A stretch of 64,000 nucleotides of DNA from positions 6,255,001 through 6,319,000 of the forward strand of contig NZ_LT629758.1 of assembly GCF_900104725.1 (NCBI RefSeq). The letters run 5' to 3'. The position numbers and the translations under genes were made by a program. How positions within the stretch are numbered: position 1 is the stretch's first letter; each line of letters begins with the position of its first letter. Source of the stretch: Actinoplanes derwentensis. Its GTDB lineage: Bacteria > Actinomycetota > Actinomycetes > Mycobacteriales > Micromonosporaceae. Below are positions 39,251-46,639 of the stretch, piece by piece. A model generated the notes under the pieces. That model searched no databases, had not been told where the DNA came from, and was given only the letters and a program-made list of their open reading frames with translations.

Positions 39251-40126
39251 GTGAAGAACCCCGTGGACCTGTACCCCAAGCCCGCACTCGACGGTGGCGA
39301 TCAGCAGCCGCCGGGTCTGACGTCGGCCATGCCGGACCGGCCGGATCACGGCGAGGAGAGCTACCGGGGAAGTGGGCGGCTGACCGGGCGGCGAGCGGTG
39401 ATCACCGGCGGTGACTCCGGGATCGGGCGTGCGGTGGCCATCGCGTACGCACGGGAGGGTGCCGACGTGCTGATCTCCTACCTTCCGGAGGAGGAGTCCG
39501 ACGCCGCCGACACGGCTCAGTGGATCGAGAAGGCTGGCCGCAAGGTGGTCAAGGTTCCGGGTGACATCCGGGACGAGGCCCACTGCCGGGGGATCATCGA
39601 CCGGGCCCGGACCGAGCTGGGCGGCATCGACATCCTGGTGAACAACGCCGCCTACCAGATGGCCCAGCCGGGTGGGATCACCGACATCACCGACGAGCAG
39701 TTCGACCGGGTCATGAAGACGAACCTGTACGCGATGTTCTGGCTGTGCCGGGCCGCCGTACCGCACCTCGAGCCGGGGGCGGCGATCATCAACACCGCGT
39801 CGATCCAGGCCTACCAGTCGTCCAGCGCCCTGCTCGACTACGCCACCACCAAGGGCGGGATCGTCGCGTTCACCAAGGCGCTCGCCGAGGACCTGGCCGG
39901 GCAGGGTGTCCGGGTCAACGCGGTGGCGCCCGGCCCGATCTGGACCCCACTGATCCCGGCCACCATGACCGAGAAGAAGGTGAAGTCCTTCGGTGGCGAC
40001 ACTCCGATCGGGCGCGCCGGGCAGCCCGCCGAACTGGCCTCCGCCTACGTCTACTTCGCGAGCCACGAGTCCAGTTACACCACCGGTGAGGTGCTCGGGA
40101 TCACCGGTGGTAAACCGGTCAGTTAG
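39251..40126 (+). CDS. Short-chain dehydrogenase/reductase (YhdF/YghA-like, general-stress type)
   Basis: A 291-aa SDR with a conserved N-terminal extension (VDLYPKPALDGGDQQPPG). The cofactor motif is TGGDSGIGRAVAIAYAREGADV, the catalytic Ser is in NTASIQAYQSS, and YATTKGG holds the Tyr-x3-Lys. GTG 39251 follows AGGAGG by 7 bases, which fixes the start. This subgroup occurs in stress regulons across bacteria; the substrate is unknown. Its last codons overlap the convergent gene on the other strand by 4 bp. Confidence 0.9.
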   Translation: MKNPVDLYPKPALDGGDQQPPGLTSAMPDRPDHGEESYRGSGRLTGRRAVITGGDSGIGRAVAIAYAREGADVLISYLPEEESDAADTAQWIEKAGRKVVKVPGDIRDEAHCRGIIDRARTELGGIDILVNNAAYQMAQPGGITDITDEQFDRVMKTNLYAMFWLCRAAVPHLEPGAAIINTASIQAYQSSSALLDYATTKGGIVAFTKALAEDLAGQGVRVNAVAPGPIWTPLIPATMTEKKVKSFGGDTPIGRAGQPAELASAYVYFASHESSYTTGEVLGITGGKPVS

Positions 40127-40764
40127 AAACTGCTGGTCACCCAGTTGACGACCCGCATGACCCATTCGGTCTGGCGGAGGAAGGCGAACCCGACACCGGC
40201 CAGGAACACCCCGGCGACCACGTGGGCGCCGCGGGCGGTGTGCCGTCGCCGGCCCAGACGCTGCTCCAGCACGAGGCGGCCGACCAGGCGGGCCAGGGCG
40301 AACACGCCGACCGCGACCAGCAGGGTGACCACGAAGATGATGAACGAACTGACCAGGTCGCCGTCCGACGACAACGCCCAGATGCCCCAGCAGACGAAGG
40401 CGAACAGTCCCGCAGCGCTGCTCCACTCGCCGCCCAGGCGCAGGTCGCGGATCTGCGCGCTCAGGCTGCGCGGCGGCTCCCGGTGCCCGTCGTCGGGCCA
40501 GCCGGTGCCGGTCGGCTCGTGCTGACTGGTGAACTGCCCGGTGAACTGCTGAGTGCGCTGCGTGACCCGGGCCCGGCCCCTGCTGAACGGGGACTGGTCG
40601 GGCTGTTCCTGCTGCTGCGGCGCCGCGGGGCCGGGCCCCGGTGTGGTGGGCGCGGGCGATTGCGGCGCCGCGTCCGGGGCCACGTTCGTGGTCGGCTGGT
40701 CGGACCACGGGTCTTGCGGCGGCATGTCGAGCGTCCGCTCGGACCACTGCGGTTGCTCCGGCAT
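40123..40764 (-). CDS. Membrane protein with a proline-rich N-terminal region
   Basis: A 213-aa protein. Residues 1-110 are hydrophilic and Pro/Gln-rich (APQSPAPTTPGPGPAAPQQQ). Three hydrophobic segments follow (SAAGLFAFVCWGIWALS, SSFIIFVVTLLVAVGVFALARLVG and a weaker one around VVAGVFLAGVGFAFL). The ATG at 40764 has AAAGGGGAACC before it. No enzyme motif is seen. Probably an actinobacterial envelope protein of unknown role. Confidence 0.75.
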   Translation of the reverse strand: MPEQPQWSERTLDMPPQDPWSDQPTTNVAPDAAPQSPAPTTPGPGPAAPQQQEQPDQSPFSRGRARVTQRTQQFTGQFTSQHEPTGTGWPDDGHREPPRSLSAQIRDLRLGGEWSSAAGLFAFVCWGIWALSSDGDLVSSFIIFVVTLLVAVGVFALARLVGRLVLEQRLGRRRHTARGAHVVAGVFLAGVGFAFLRQTEWVMRVVNWVTSSF

Positions 40765-40864
40765 GGTTCCCCTTTCAATGTGCGGTCGGCGACCGACGGC
40801 TCTTCGAGCGTAGCGAGCCAACAAATCGGTCGCCGCAGCACACGCAGTCCGTTACACACAAACC

Positions 40865-42088
40865 ATGAAGGAAGAGATTCGACTCCGCCCCGGCAGTGCC
40901 GAGGACTTCCCAGCGATCTGCGATCTGCTCGGCACGGTATTCCATGAGGACTACTCCGGCGAGTTGAAGGAGCTGGAGGCGGGGATCTTCGAGGCTGACC
41001 GTTCCCTGGTCGCCGACGACGCGGGTCAGGTGGTGGGGCACACCGTCGCGTTCACCCGTGATCTGACGGTGCCCGGGGCGATCGTGCCGGCCGCCCACGT
41101 GTCCGGGGTGGGGGTGCTGCCCACTCACCGACGGCAGCGCCTGCTCACCCGGATGATGCACCGCCAGCTGCGGGAGATCGCCGACGCCGGGCGGGAGCCG
41201 CTCGCGGTTCTCTGGGCCACCGAGACCTCGATCTATCCGAGGTTCGGTTACGGGCCCGCCGCCTCCCGGCTGCACCTCAACATCATGAATCGTGAGGTAC
41301 GTCTCCCCGCACCGCCCACCGAGCAGTCCGGCCGTCTGCGACTGGTCGACCCGATCGCCGATCTCGCCGACCTCACCAAGGTCTACGAGCAACTCCGGCC
41401 GGAGCGGGTCGGCTGGTCCAACCGCGACGAGCGATGGTGGAATTTCGTCCTGGCCGACCTGAAGGACCATCGGGACGGCGCCACCAAGCGGTACGCGGTG
41501 GTCCACGAAGGCCCCGACGGGCCGACCGGTTATGCGGTGTGGCGGGTCAAGCACGGCTGGACCAGCCACGGGCCCAACGGCGAAGTGTCGGTCCGTGAAG
41601 TGGCCGCCGCCGATCCGGAGACGTACCAGGCGCTCTGGCGGTTCCTGCTCGGCATCGACCTGGCCCGCAGCGTGACGTTCCGGCTCGCCGCCCTCGACGA
41701 ACCCCTGCTCCACCTGGTCGACGAGCCCCGGCGTCTCGGCCCCAGCCTGGCCGACGCCCTGTTCATCCGCCTGGTCGACGTGCCCCGGGCTTTAGCGGCC
41801 CGCCGGTACGCCACGGCCGTCGACGTGGTCCTCGACGTCACCGACCCGATCCTCACGGAGAACACCGGCCGCTGGCGGCTCACCGGCGGCCCGGACGGCG
41901 CGTCCTGTGCCCGCACCGACGACCCGGCCGATCTGGCCTGTTCGGTGACCGTACTGGGGTCCGTCTACCTGGGCGCCACGTCGTTCGCCGCGCTGGCCGC
42001 CGCGGGCCGGATCCGCCAGCTGACCGGCAACGATCCGACCATCGCGTTCGGCTGGCACCGGCAGCCGACACCCACGGAGGTGTTCTGA
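40865..42088 (+). CDS. Eis-like GNAT N-acetyltransferase
   Basis: A 407-aa protein with an N-terminal GNAT domain (ISGVGVLPTHRRQRLLTRMM-type acetyl-CoA loop at about 80-100), a central second GNAT-like region and a C-terminal sterol-carrier-protein-like domain (from about 300). This is the tripartite layout of the Eis family (enhanced intracellular survival), which can acetylate aminoglycosides and lysines. It starts with ATG 40865. Whether it confers drug resistance here cannot be told from sequence. Confidence 0.85.
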   Translation: MKEEIRLRPGSAEDFPAICDLLGTVFHEDYSGELKELEAGIFEADRSLVADDAGQVVGHTVAFTRDLTVPGAIVPAAHVSGVGVLPTHRRQRLLTRMMHRQLREIADAGREPLAVLWATETSIYPRFGYGPAASRLHLNIMNREVRLPAPPTEQSGRLRLVDPIADLADLTKVYEQLRPERVGWSNRDERWWNFVLADLKDHRDGATKRYAVVHEGPDGPTGYAVWRVKHGWTSHGPNGEVSVREVAAADPETYQALWRFLLGIDLARSVTFRLAALDEPLLHLVDEPRRLGPSLADALFIRLVDVPRALAARRYATAVDVVLDVTDPILTENTGRWRLTGGPDGASCARTDDPADLACSVTVLGSVYLGATSFAALAAAGRIRQLTGNDPTIAFGWHRQPTPTEVF

Positions 42089-42118
42089 GCCGACCGCCCC
42101 GGCGGTAACGTCGGCGGC

Positions 42119-42799
42119 ATGGACCAGCCCGAACGCCGACGCCGCCGGGTGCGCCCCCCGTCTGGCGGCACACCCGCACCTCCGGCAGCCCCCACCGAGC
42201 CGTCGGCGGTCCCCTCCGATCCTCCGGCGGTCCCGTCCGCACTGCCGGCGGTCCCCACACCACCACCAGTGCCGGTCCCCACGCCTCCGCCGGTCCCCAC
42301 ACCGCCACCCACACCCACACCGCCGCCCGTCCCGACTCCCACACCGCCGCCTGTCCCAGGGCCGGTATCCGTGCCGCCCGGACCAGGGCCGGTATCCGTG
42401 CCGCCCGGACCAGGGCCGGTATCCGTGCCGGTACCCGGACCACCGTCCGTGCCGGTGCCCAAGCCGGTCCCCGGGCCTGGGCCGACAGCCCTGCCGGTAC
42501 CCGGATCCGGGCCGGTACCCGGACCGCCAGCCGGCGTGGCACCCGAGCCGGAGACGCCGCGGCCGTCGCGGCCGAGTCATCCGCGCCGCACGAACGGTTC
42601 GGCAGGCGGCGACGACCGGGATTCCGAGCGGGGCCTGCGTGGCCTGGTGGGGTCGGGTTCGTCGCAGGTGAGTGTGGGTGCGGCGCTGCGGGCGCGGGAC
42701 GCTTCCCGGCCGTCCGACGACGACCTGGCCGAGGCGGAGCGCAGCCTGACGATCGTGCGCCGCAACTGGCTACCCCGCGAGGAACTGCCCCGCCGCTGA
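42119..42799 (+). CDS. Proline-rich repeat protein
   Basis: A 226-aa protein. Residues 15-150 are low-complexity Pro/Val with dipeptide and PPVP-type runs, including perfect nucleotide repeats at 42358-42430. The C-terminal 75 residues are ordered and charged (RDSERGLRGLVGSGSSQVSVGAALRARDASRP, DLAEAERSLTIVRRNWLPREELP). There is no signal peptide or membrane segment. The C-terminal part is the likely functional segment. Function unknown. Confidence 0.7.
   Translation: MDQPERRRRRVRPPSGGTPAPPAAPTEPSAVPSDPPAVPSALPAVPTPPPVPVPTPPPVPTPPPTPTPPPVPTPTPPPVPGPVSVPPGPGPVSVPPGPGPVSVPVPGPPSVPVPKPVPGPGPTALPVPGSGPVPGPPAGVAPEPETPRPSRPSHPRRTNGSAGGDDRDSERGLRGLVGSGSSQVSVGAALRARDASRPSDDDLAEAERSLTIVRRNWLPREELPRR
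42358..42436 (+). repeat. 27-bp in-frame tandem repeat in the proline-rich gene
   Basis: The unit GGGCCGGTATCCGTGCC plus GCCCGGACCA occurs twice exactly, with a third partial copy. It encodes the repeated peptide GPVSVPPGP. Being a multiple of three, copy-number changes keep the frame. Confidence 0.8.
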
Positions 42800-42907
42800 A
42801 CCAGCGAGAGTGCGCGGACAAGCGCGAGAGTGCGCTGGCGTTCCGGATAACAGTGCTGAGCTACGGCTGGCCGCCAGAAAAAGTGGTCTGAAGCGGCGGA
42901 AATACGA

Positions 42908-42935
42908 CGACCGGCCGTCGGTGGACGGCCGGTCG
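42908..42935 (-). terminator. Terminator of rpiB
   Basis: A perfect 12-bp inverted repeat CGACCGGCCGTC/GACGGCCGGTCG with a 4-nt loop, 29 bases after the rpiB stop codon. Confidence 0.7.
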
Positions 42936-42963
42936 GGAGTTGTTACGGGAGCGGTCGGAGCGG

Positions 42964-43449
42964 TCAGGCGGTCGGAGCGGCCTTCGGCAGTTCGGGCAGT
43001 TCGCGGTCCACCTCGTACGCGGCGAGCTGGCTGATGCGCCGGGCGTGCCGGTCGTTGCCGGAGAACGAGGTGCTGATGAACGCCTCGACGAAGGCGGTGG
43101 CCTCGTCGAGAGTGTGCTGGCGGGCGCCGATGGCGATCACGTTGCTGTCGTTGTGCTGGCGGGCCAGTTCGGCGATCTCGGTCTTCCAGACCAGTGCGGA
43201 GCGCACGCCGGGGACCTTGTTCGCGGCGATCTGCTCGCCGTTGCCGGAGCCGCCGATGACGATGCCGAGCGAGCCGGGGTCGGCGACCACCTTGGCACCG
43301 GTGTGGAAGCAGAACGCCGGGTAGTCGTCCTCGGCGTCGTAGACGTGCGGTCCGACGTCCACCACATCGTGCCCCTGCTTGGCCAGGTGGTTCACGAGGT
43401 GGTTCTTCAGCTCGAAGCCGGCGTGGTCGGAACCCAGGTAGAGACGCAT
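42964..43449 (-). CDS. rpiB: Ribose-5-phosphate isomerase B
   Basis: A 161-aa RpiB/LacAB-family enzyme that interconverts ribose-5-phosphate and ribulose-5-phosphate in the pentose phosphate pathway. The motifs are MRLYLGSDHAGFELK at the start, then VGPHVYD, the phosphate loop IVIGGSGNGEQIAANKV and ARQHNDSNVIAIGAR. The usual active-site Cys position before the loop is not obvious, as in the actinobacterial RpiB type, which uses Glu (here in NGEQ). Upstream of a terminator. Confidence 0.93.
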   Translation of the reverse strand: MRLYLGSDHAGFELKNHLVNHLAKQGHDVVDVGPHVYDAEDDYPAFCFHTGAKVVADPGSLGIVIGGSGNGEQIAANKVPGVRSALVWKTEIAELARQHNDSNVIAIGARQHTLDEATAFVEAFISTSFSGNDRHARRISQLAAYEVDRELPELPKAAPTA

Positions 43450-43461
43450 GTCAGAAGTCTT

Positions 43462-44382
43462 TCAGAAGGTCAGGGCCGAACGCAGGGCGGACGCCACCTG
43501 ATCAGCCGCGGCCCGTGCGGCGTCGATGGTGGCCAGTTTGCGGGCGAAGCCGTGGTTCACGCCCATGTAGCGGGTGTGCACCACCGGGACTCCCGCGGTG
43601 ATCAGGGCGTCGGCGTAGTCGGCGCCCTCGTCACGCAGCGCGTCGTACTCGGCGGTGATCAGCAGGGTGGGTGGCATGCCGGACAGGTCGGCCACCGCGA
43701 GCGGCGCCACGTCCGGGGTGAGCCGGGTTCTCGGGTCGGGGACGAACGTCTCCCAGGCGAGTCTCATCGAGGCGCGGTCGAGGCCGTACTCCCCCACTTC
43801 GTCGTACGACTCGGCGGAGGTGAGCGGGTCGAGGGCCGGGTAGATCAGCACCTGGTAGTCGAGGGGGGTGACCGCGTCCCGCTGGCGGCGCGCGGTCACC
43901 GTGGCGAGCTGGCCGCCGGCGCTGTCCCCACCGATCGCCAGCCGGGAGGGGTCCAGACCGAGTTCGGTGCTGCCTGATTTACGCAGGTACCGCAGAACGG
44001 TCTCAGCGTCGTCCACAGCGGCCGGGAAGACGTGTTCCGGGGCGAGCCGGTAGCCGACCGAGATCACGGCGCAGCCGGAGCGTTCAGCAACCCGGCGGCA
44101 GAACCGGTCGACGGTCTCGATGCTGCCGTAACACCAGCCGCCGCCGTGCAGGTAGACGAAGACCGGGCTGCCCACTCTGGTGGCGTAGAGGCGGCAGGGC
44201 ACACCGTCGGCGTCGAAGTCGGCGACCACCGGCAGCGGTAGTGCCGGGCCGGTCTCGGCCTCGTTCGATTCCTCCATCGCGGCCCGGACGCCGAGCAGGC
44301 GCTGGTACGGATCGGCGGTCAGTTCCTCCGAAGACGGCCGCCGCCTCAACTGGGCGGCGGCCGTGACCTGCGGATGGAGCAT
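43462..44382 (-). CDS. Alpha/beta hydrolase, hormone-sensitive-lipase family esterase
   Basis: A 306-aa protein with the oxyanion-hole motif HGGGW, the nucleophile motif GDSAGG, the Asp in TAEYDALRDEG and the His in GVNHGFA. This family hydrolyses short-chain esters. ATG 44382 overlaps the stop of the upstream DUF1015 gene by one base, and rpiB follows 12 bp later, so the three are an operon. Confidence 0.9.
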   Translation of the reverse strand: MLHPQVTAAAQLRRRPSSEELTADPYQRLLGVRAAMEESNEAETGPALPLPVVADFDADGVPCRLYATRVGSPVFVYLHGGGWCYGSIETVDRFCRRVAERSGCAVISVGYRLAPEHVFPAAVDDAETVLRYLRKSGSTELGLDPSRLAIGGDSAGGQLATVTARRQRDAVTPLDYQVLIYPALDPLTSAESYDEVGEYGLDRASMRLAWETFVPDPRTRLTPDVAPLAVADLSGMPPTLLITAEYDALRDEGADYADALITAGVPVVHTRYMGVNHGFARKLATIDAARAAADQVASALRSALTF

Positions 44383-45578
44383 CAGTCGGTTTCGGCCAGG
44401 ACCAGGCCGCCCCGGGCTTTCGGGGTGAACCAGGTGCTCTTGCGTGGCAGTTTGAGCCGTTCCAGGTTCACTTCGACGAAGTCGTCGACGGTGACCGGGG
44501 CGATCAGGATCGCCAGTTCGGCGCGGCCGGCGTCGACTTCACCGCGAAGCCACTCGACCGGGTAGTCCCCGCCGATGTAGGAGATCCGCTTGTCGCCCGG
44601 GTCGAGGCCGAGCGAGTCACGCAGCAGGATCCGCTCGACCAGGGCGTGGTCCAGGTTCTCCACGGAGCTGCCGGCCGGGTCGGACGGGAGCCCGATCGCG
44701 AACGTGCGGCCCCCGGCGTACACCTCGATGGTGCCCTTGGGGGGCAGTTGCGCGGCGCGCGGCAGCTCGGTGACCGTCGCACCGGCCGCGCGGAGTCGCT
44801 CCAGAAGCTCGTCGAGCGATGCCGGAAGCTCGCTGACCAGCCGGTTGTAGGGCTGGATGAAGACCGAGGCGGGGGTGGTGACGACGGCCAGGAAGCGCTT
44901 CAGGTCACCGGTCTGGGCGGCCAGGCTGCGGTGGTTGCCGTCGGCGACCACCAGTTCGCCGCCACCGGCCAGGGCCAGCAGCCTCTCCTGCTGGTCGCCG
45001 GGGCCGACGGGCCAGATCGCGTGGGTACGCCCGGAGCCGTCCACGTCGGTGGCGGCCGGCTCACCCGCCGCGTCGATCGCCTCGGCCAGCGCCGCGTGCA
45101 ACTCCTCGCCCCGGCCGGTCTGCAGCAGCAGGACCGGGGAGAGCAGGGTGCCGACCGCTTCGGCGAGCGCGACCCGCTCGCGGACCTTGCTGATGAAGAC
45201 GTCCTCGTTGCGGATGACGAGGCCGGGTTCGTCGGCGCTGGTGGAGATCTGCCCGGTCTCGACCGCGCTCCACAGCCCGTAGGCGGGTGCCTCACCCGGT
45301 GCGGATATCCGGTAGAGCACCACGACGTGCTCGGCCTGCCGGTACTTCTCCTCGGCCTGATCGCGCTGCAGGCGGACGACGGCGTCCGGCAGGGATTCGA
45401 GGAAGGACTTCCCGAGCGACTCGGGCGCGAGGTGCGGCATCTCCACGGCCAGCGCGCTGTGCGGGTTGGCTTTGATGATGTCGGTGATTTCGGCGTCGTC
45501 GGCGAACTCGTCGTAGTTCTGGGCCCCGGTACCTCCGTTGGTGATCCAGGCCCGGCTGATCGGGTGCACGACCGTCAT
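44382..45578 (-). CDS. DUF1015 family protein
   Basis: A 398-aa cytoplasmic protein. Family marks include the region DDAEITDIIKANPHSALAVEMPH and VVLYRI, a central LLLQTGRGEELHAAL and the motif VVADGNHRSLAA that resembles the HxH-type motif of the family. The biochemical role of DUF1015 is not established. ATG 45578 is used, since the upstream in-frame codon adds only three residues. First gene of the DUF1015-esterase-rpiB group. Confidence 0.8.
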   Translation of the reverse strand: MTVVHPISRAWITNGGTGAQNYDEFADDAEITDIIKANPHSALAVEMPHLAPESLGKSFLESLPDAVVRLQRDQAEEKYRQAEHVVVLYRISAPGEAPAYGLWSAVETGQISTSADEPGLVIRNEDVFISKVRERVALAEAVGTLLSPVLLLQTGRGEELHAALAEAIDAAGEPAATDVDGSGRTHAIWPVGPGDQQERLLALAGGGELVVADGNHRSLAAQTGDLKRFLAVVTTPASVFIQPYNRLVSELPASLDELLERLRAAGATVTELPRAAQLPPKGTIEVYAGGRTFAIGLPSDPAGSSVENLDHALVERILLRDSLGLDPGDKRISYIGGDYPVEWLRGEVDAGRAELAILIAPVTVDDFVEVNLERLKLPRKSTWFTPKARGGLVLAETD

Positions 45579-45860
45579 GGCAGGCAACTTACCCGGCGTG
45601 CGTCAGGTGCCTGGCACCCGGCATGTTCCCTCGTGACCTGCCCAACTGGGCCGTGCGGTACGGGTTCACCGGTCGTTCGGCGGGTCGTGCGGTGACGGTC
45701 ACCGGAGGAGCGAGCATAATCGCCACGTCAGGGGGCAAATCTGCCCAGACGCCACGCTGAACGCTGATACTCGATCCGACCGATTCGTTTTCCGGCATTA
45801 CCCGCCTCCGTGCTGGGTGAGGTGTATGTCACCCCATCCAACGACGGATGCGAGGCCGAG

Positions 45861-45877
45861 CATCGGTTTTTCCGATG
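45861..45877 (-). terminator. Small hairpin past the DsbA-family gene
   Basis: CATCGG-TTTTT-CCGATG, a 6-bp stem with a 5-nt loop, lies 30 bases after the stop of the DsbA-family gene. The rest of the 45579-45906 gap shows no gene. Confidence 0.3.
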
Positions 45878-45906
45878 ACCGCCACCGAATGGCAACCTGA
45901 ACGGTT

Positions 45907-46539
45907 TCAGTCGAAGATCGGGCCCAGGTCGCGACTGCGCTTGAGCTCGTAGAAGCCGGGGGTGGCGGCGACGAGCACGACGCCGTCCCACAGTTTGCCG
46001 GCCGCCTCGCCCTTGGGAGCGGGGGTGACGACCGGGCCGAAGAAGGCGACGGTCTCGCCCGGGTTCGGGCCCGGCGCGTGGATGACCGGGGTGCCGACGT
46101 CGGTGCCGACCGGTTTCATGCCGGCGTTGTGGCTGGCCCGCAGAGCTTCGTCACGGGAGTCGGTGCCGGCTGCTTCGGCCAGGGCCGGGTCGAGACCGAC
46201 CTCGGACAGGGCCTCGGCGTACAGCTTGGGGTCCTCGATGTCGTATTTCTGCAGGTGGATACGGGTACCGAGAGCGGTGTAGAGGTCGCGCAGGACCTCC
46301 GGGCCGGCGGTCTGGGCGGCGGCGATGCAGACCCGCACCGGGCCCCAGCCCTTGGCGAGCATTTCTTTGTAGTTGTCGGGAAGTTCGTCCCGGCCCTCGT
46401 TCAGGACCGAGAGACTCATGACGTTGAAACGGACGTCCAGCGGGCGGACCTTCTCCACCTCCAGCAACCAGCGGGAGGTCATCCAAGCCCACGGGCACAG
46501 TGGGTCGAACCACATGTCGACGGTGGCACGTTGAGTCAT
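45907..46539 (-). CDS. DsbA-family protein (mycothiol-dependent nitroreductase Rv2466c-like)
   Basis: A 210-aa thioredoxin-fold protein with a helical insert. The N-terminal motif is MWFDPLCPWAWMTSRW. The first active-site cysteine is present, but the fourth position is Ala (CPWA) instead of the CPWC of Rv2466c, so it may work by a monothiol mechanism. ATG 46539 places this motif at residue 15. Mycothiol-linked redox chemistry fits an actinobacterium. Divergent from pepN. Confidence 0.82.
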   Translation of the reverse strand: MTQRATVDMWFDPLCPWAWMTSRWLLEVEKVRPLDVRFNVMSLSVLNEGRDELPDNYKEMLAKGWGPVRVCIAAAQTAGPEVLRDLYTALGTRIHLQKYDIEDPKLYAEALSEVGLDPALAEAAGTDSRDEALRASHNAGMKPVGTDVGTPVIHAPGPNPGETVAFFGPVVTPAPKGEAAGKLWDGVVLVAATPGFYELKRSRDLGPIFD

Positions 46540-46639
46540 TCTTCGATGATCCCCCTTTCCAGCGACCGGTCGGGGTGAGTTACGTCGCCGTGTCCGCATA
46601 GGCTTCGGGAAAACGCAGTCAGCTCGAAGGAGAGTGCAC

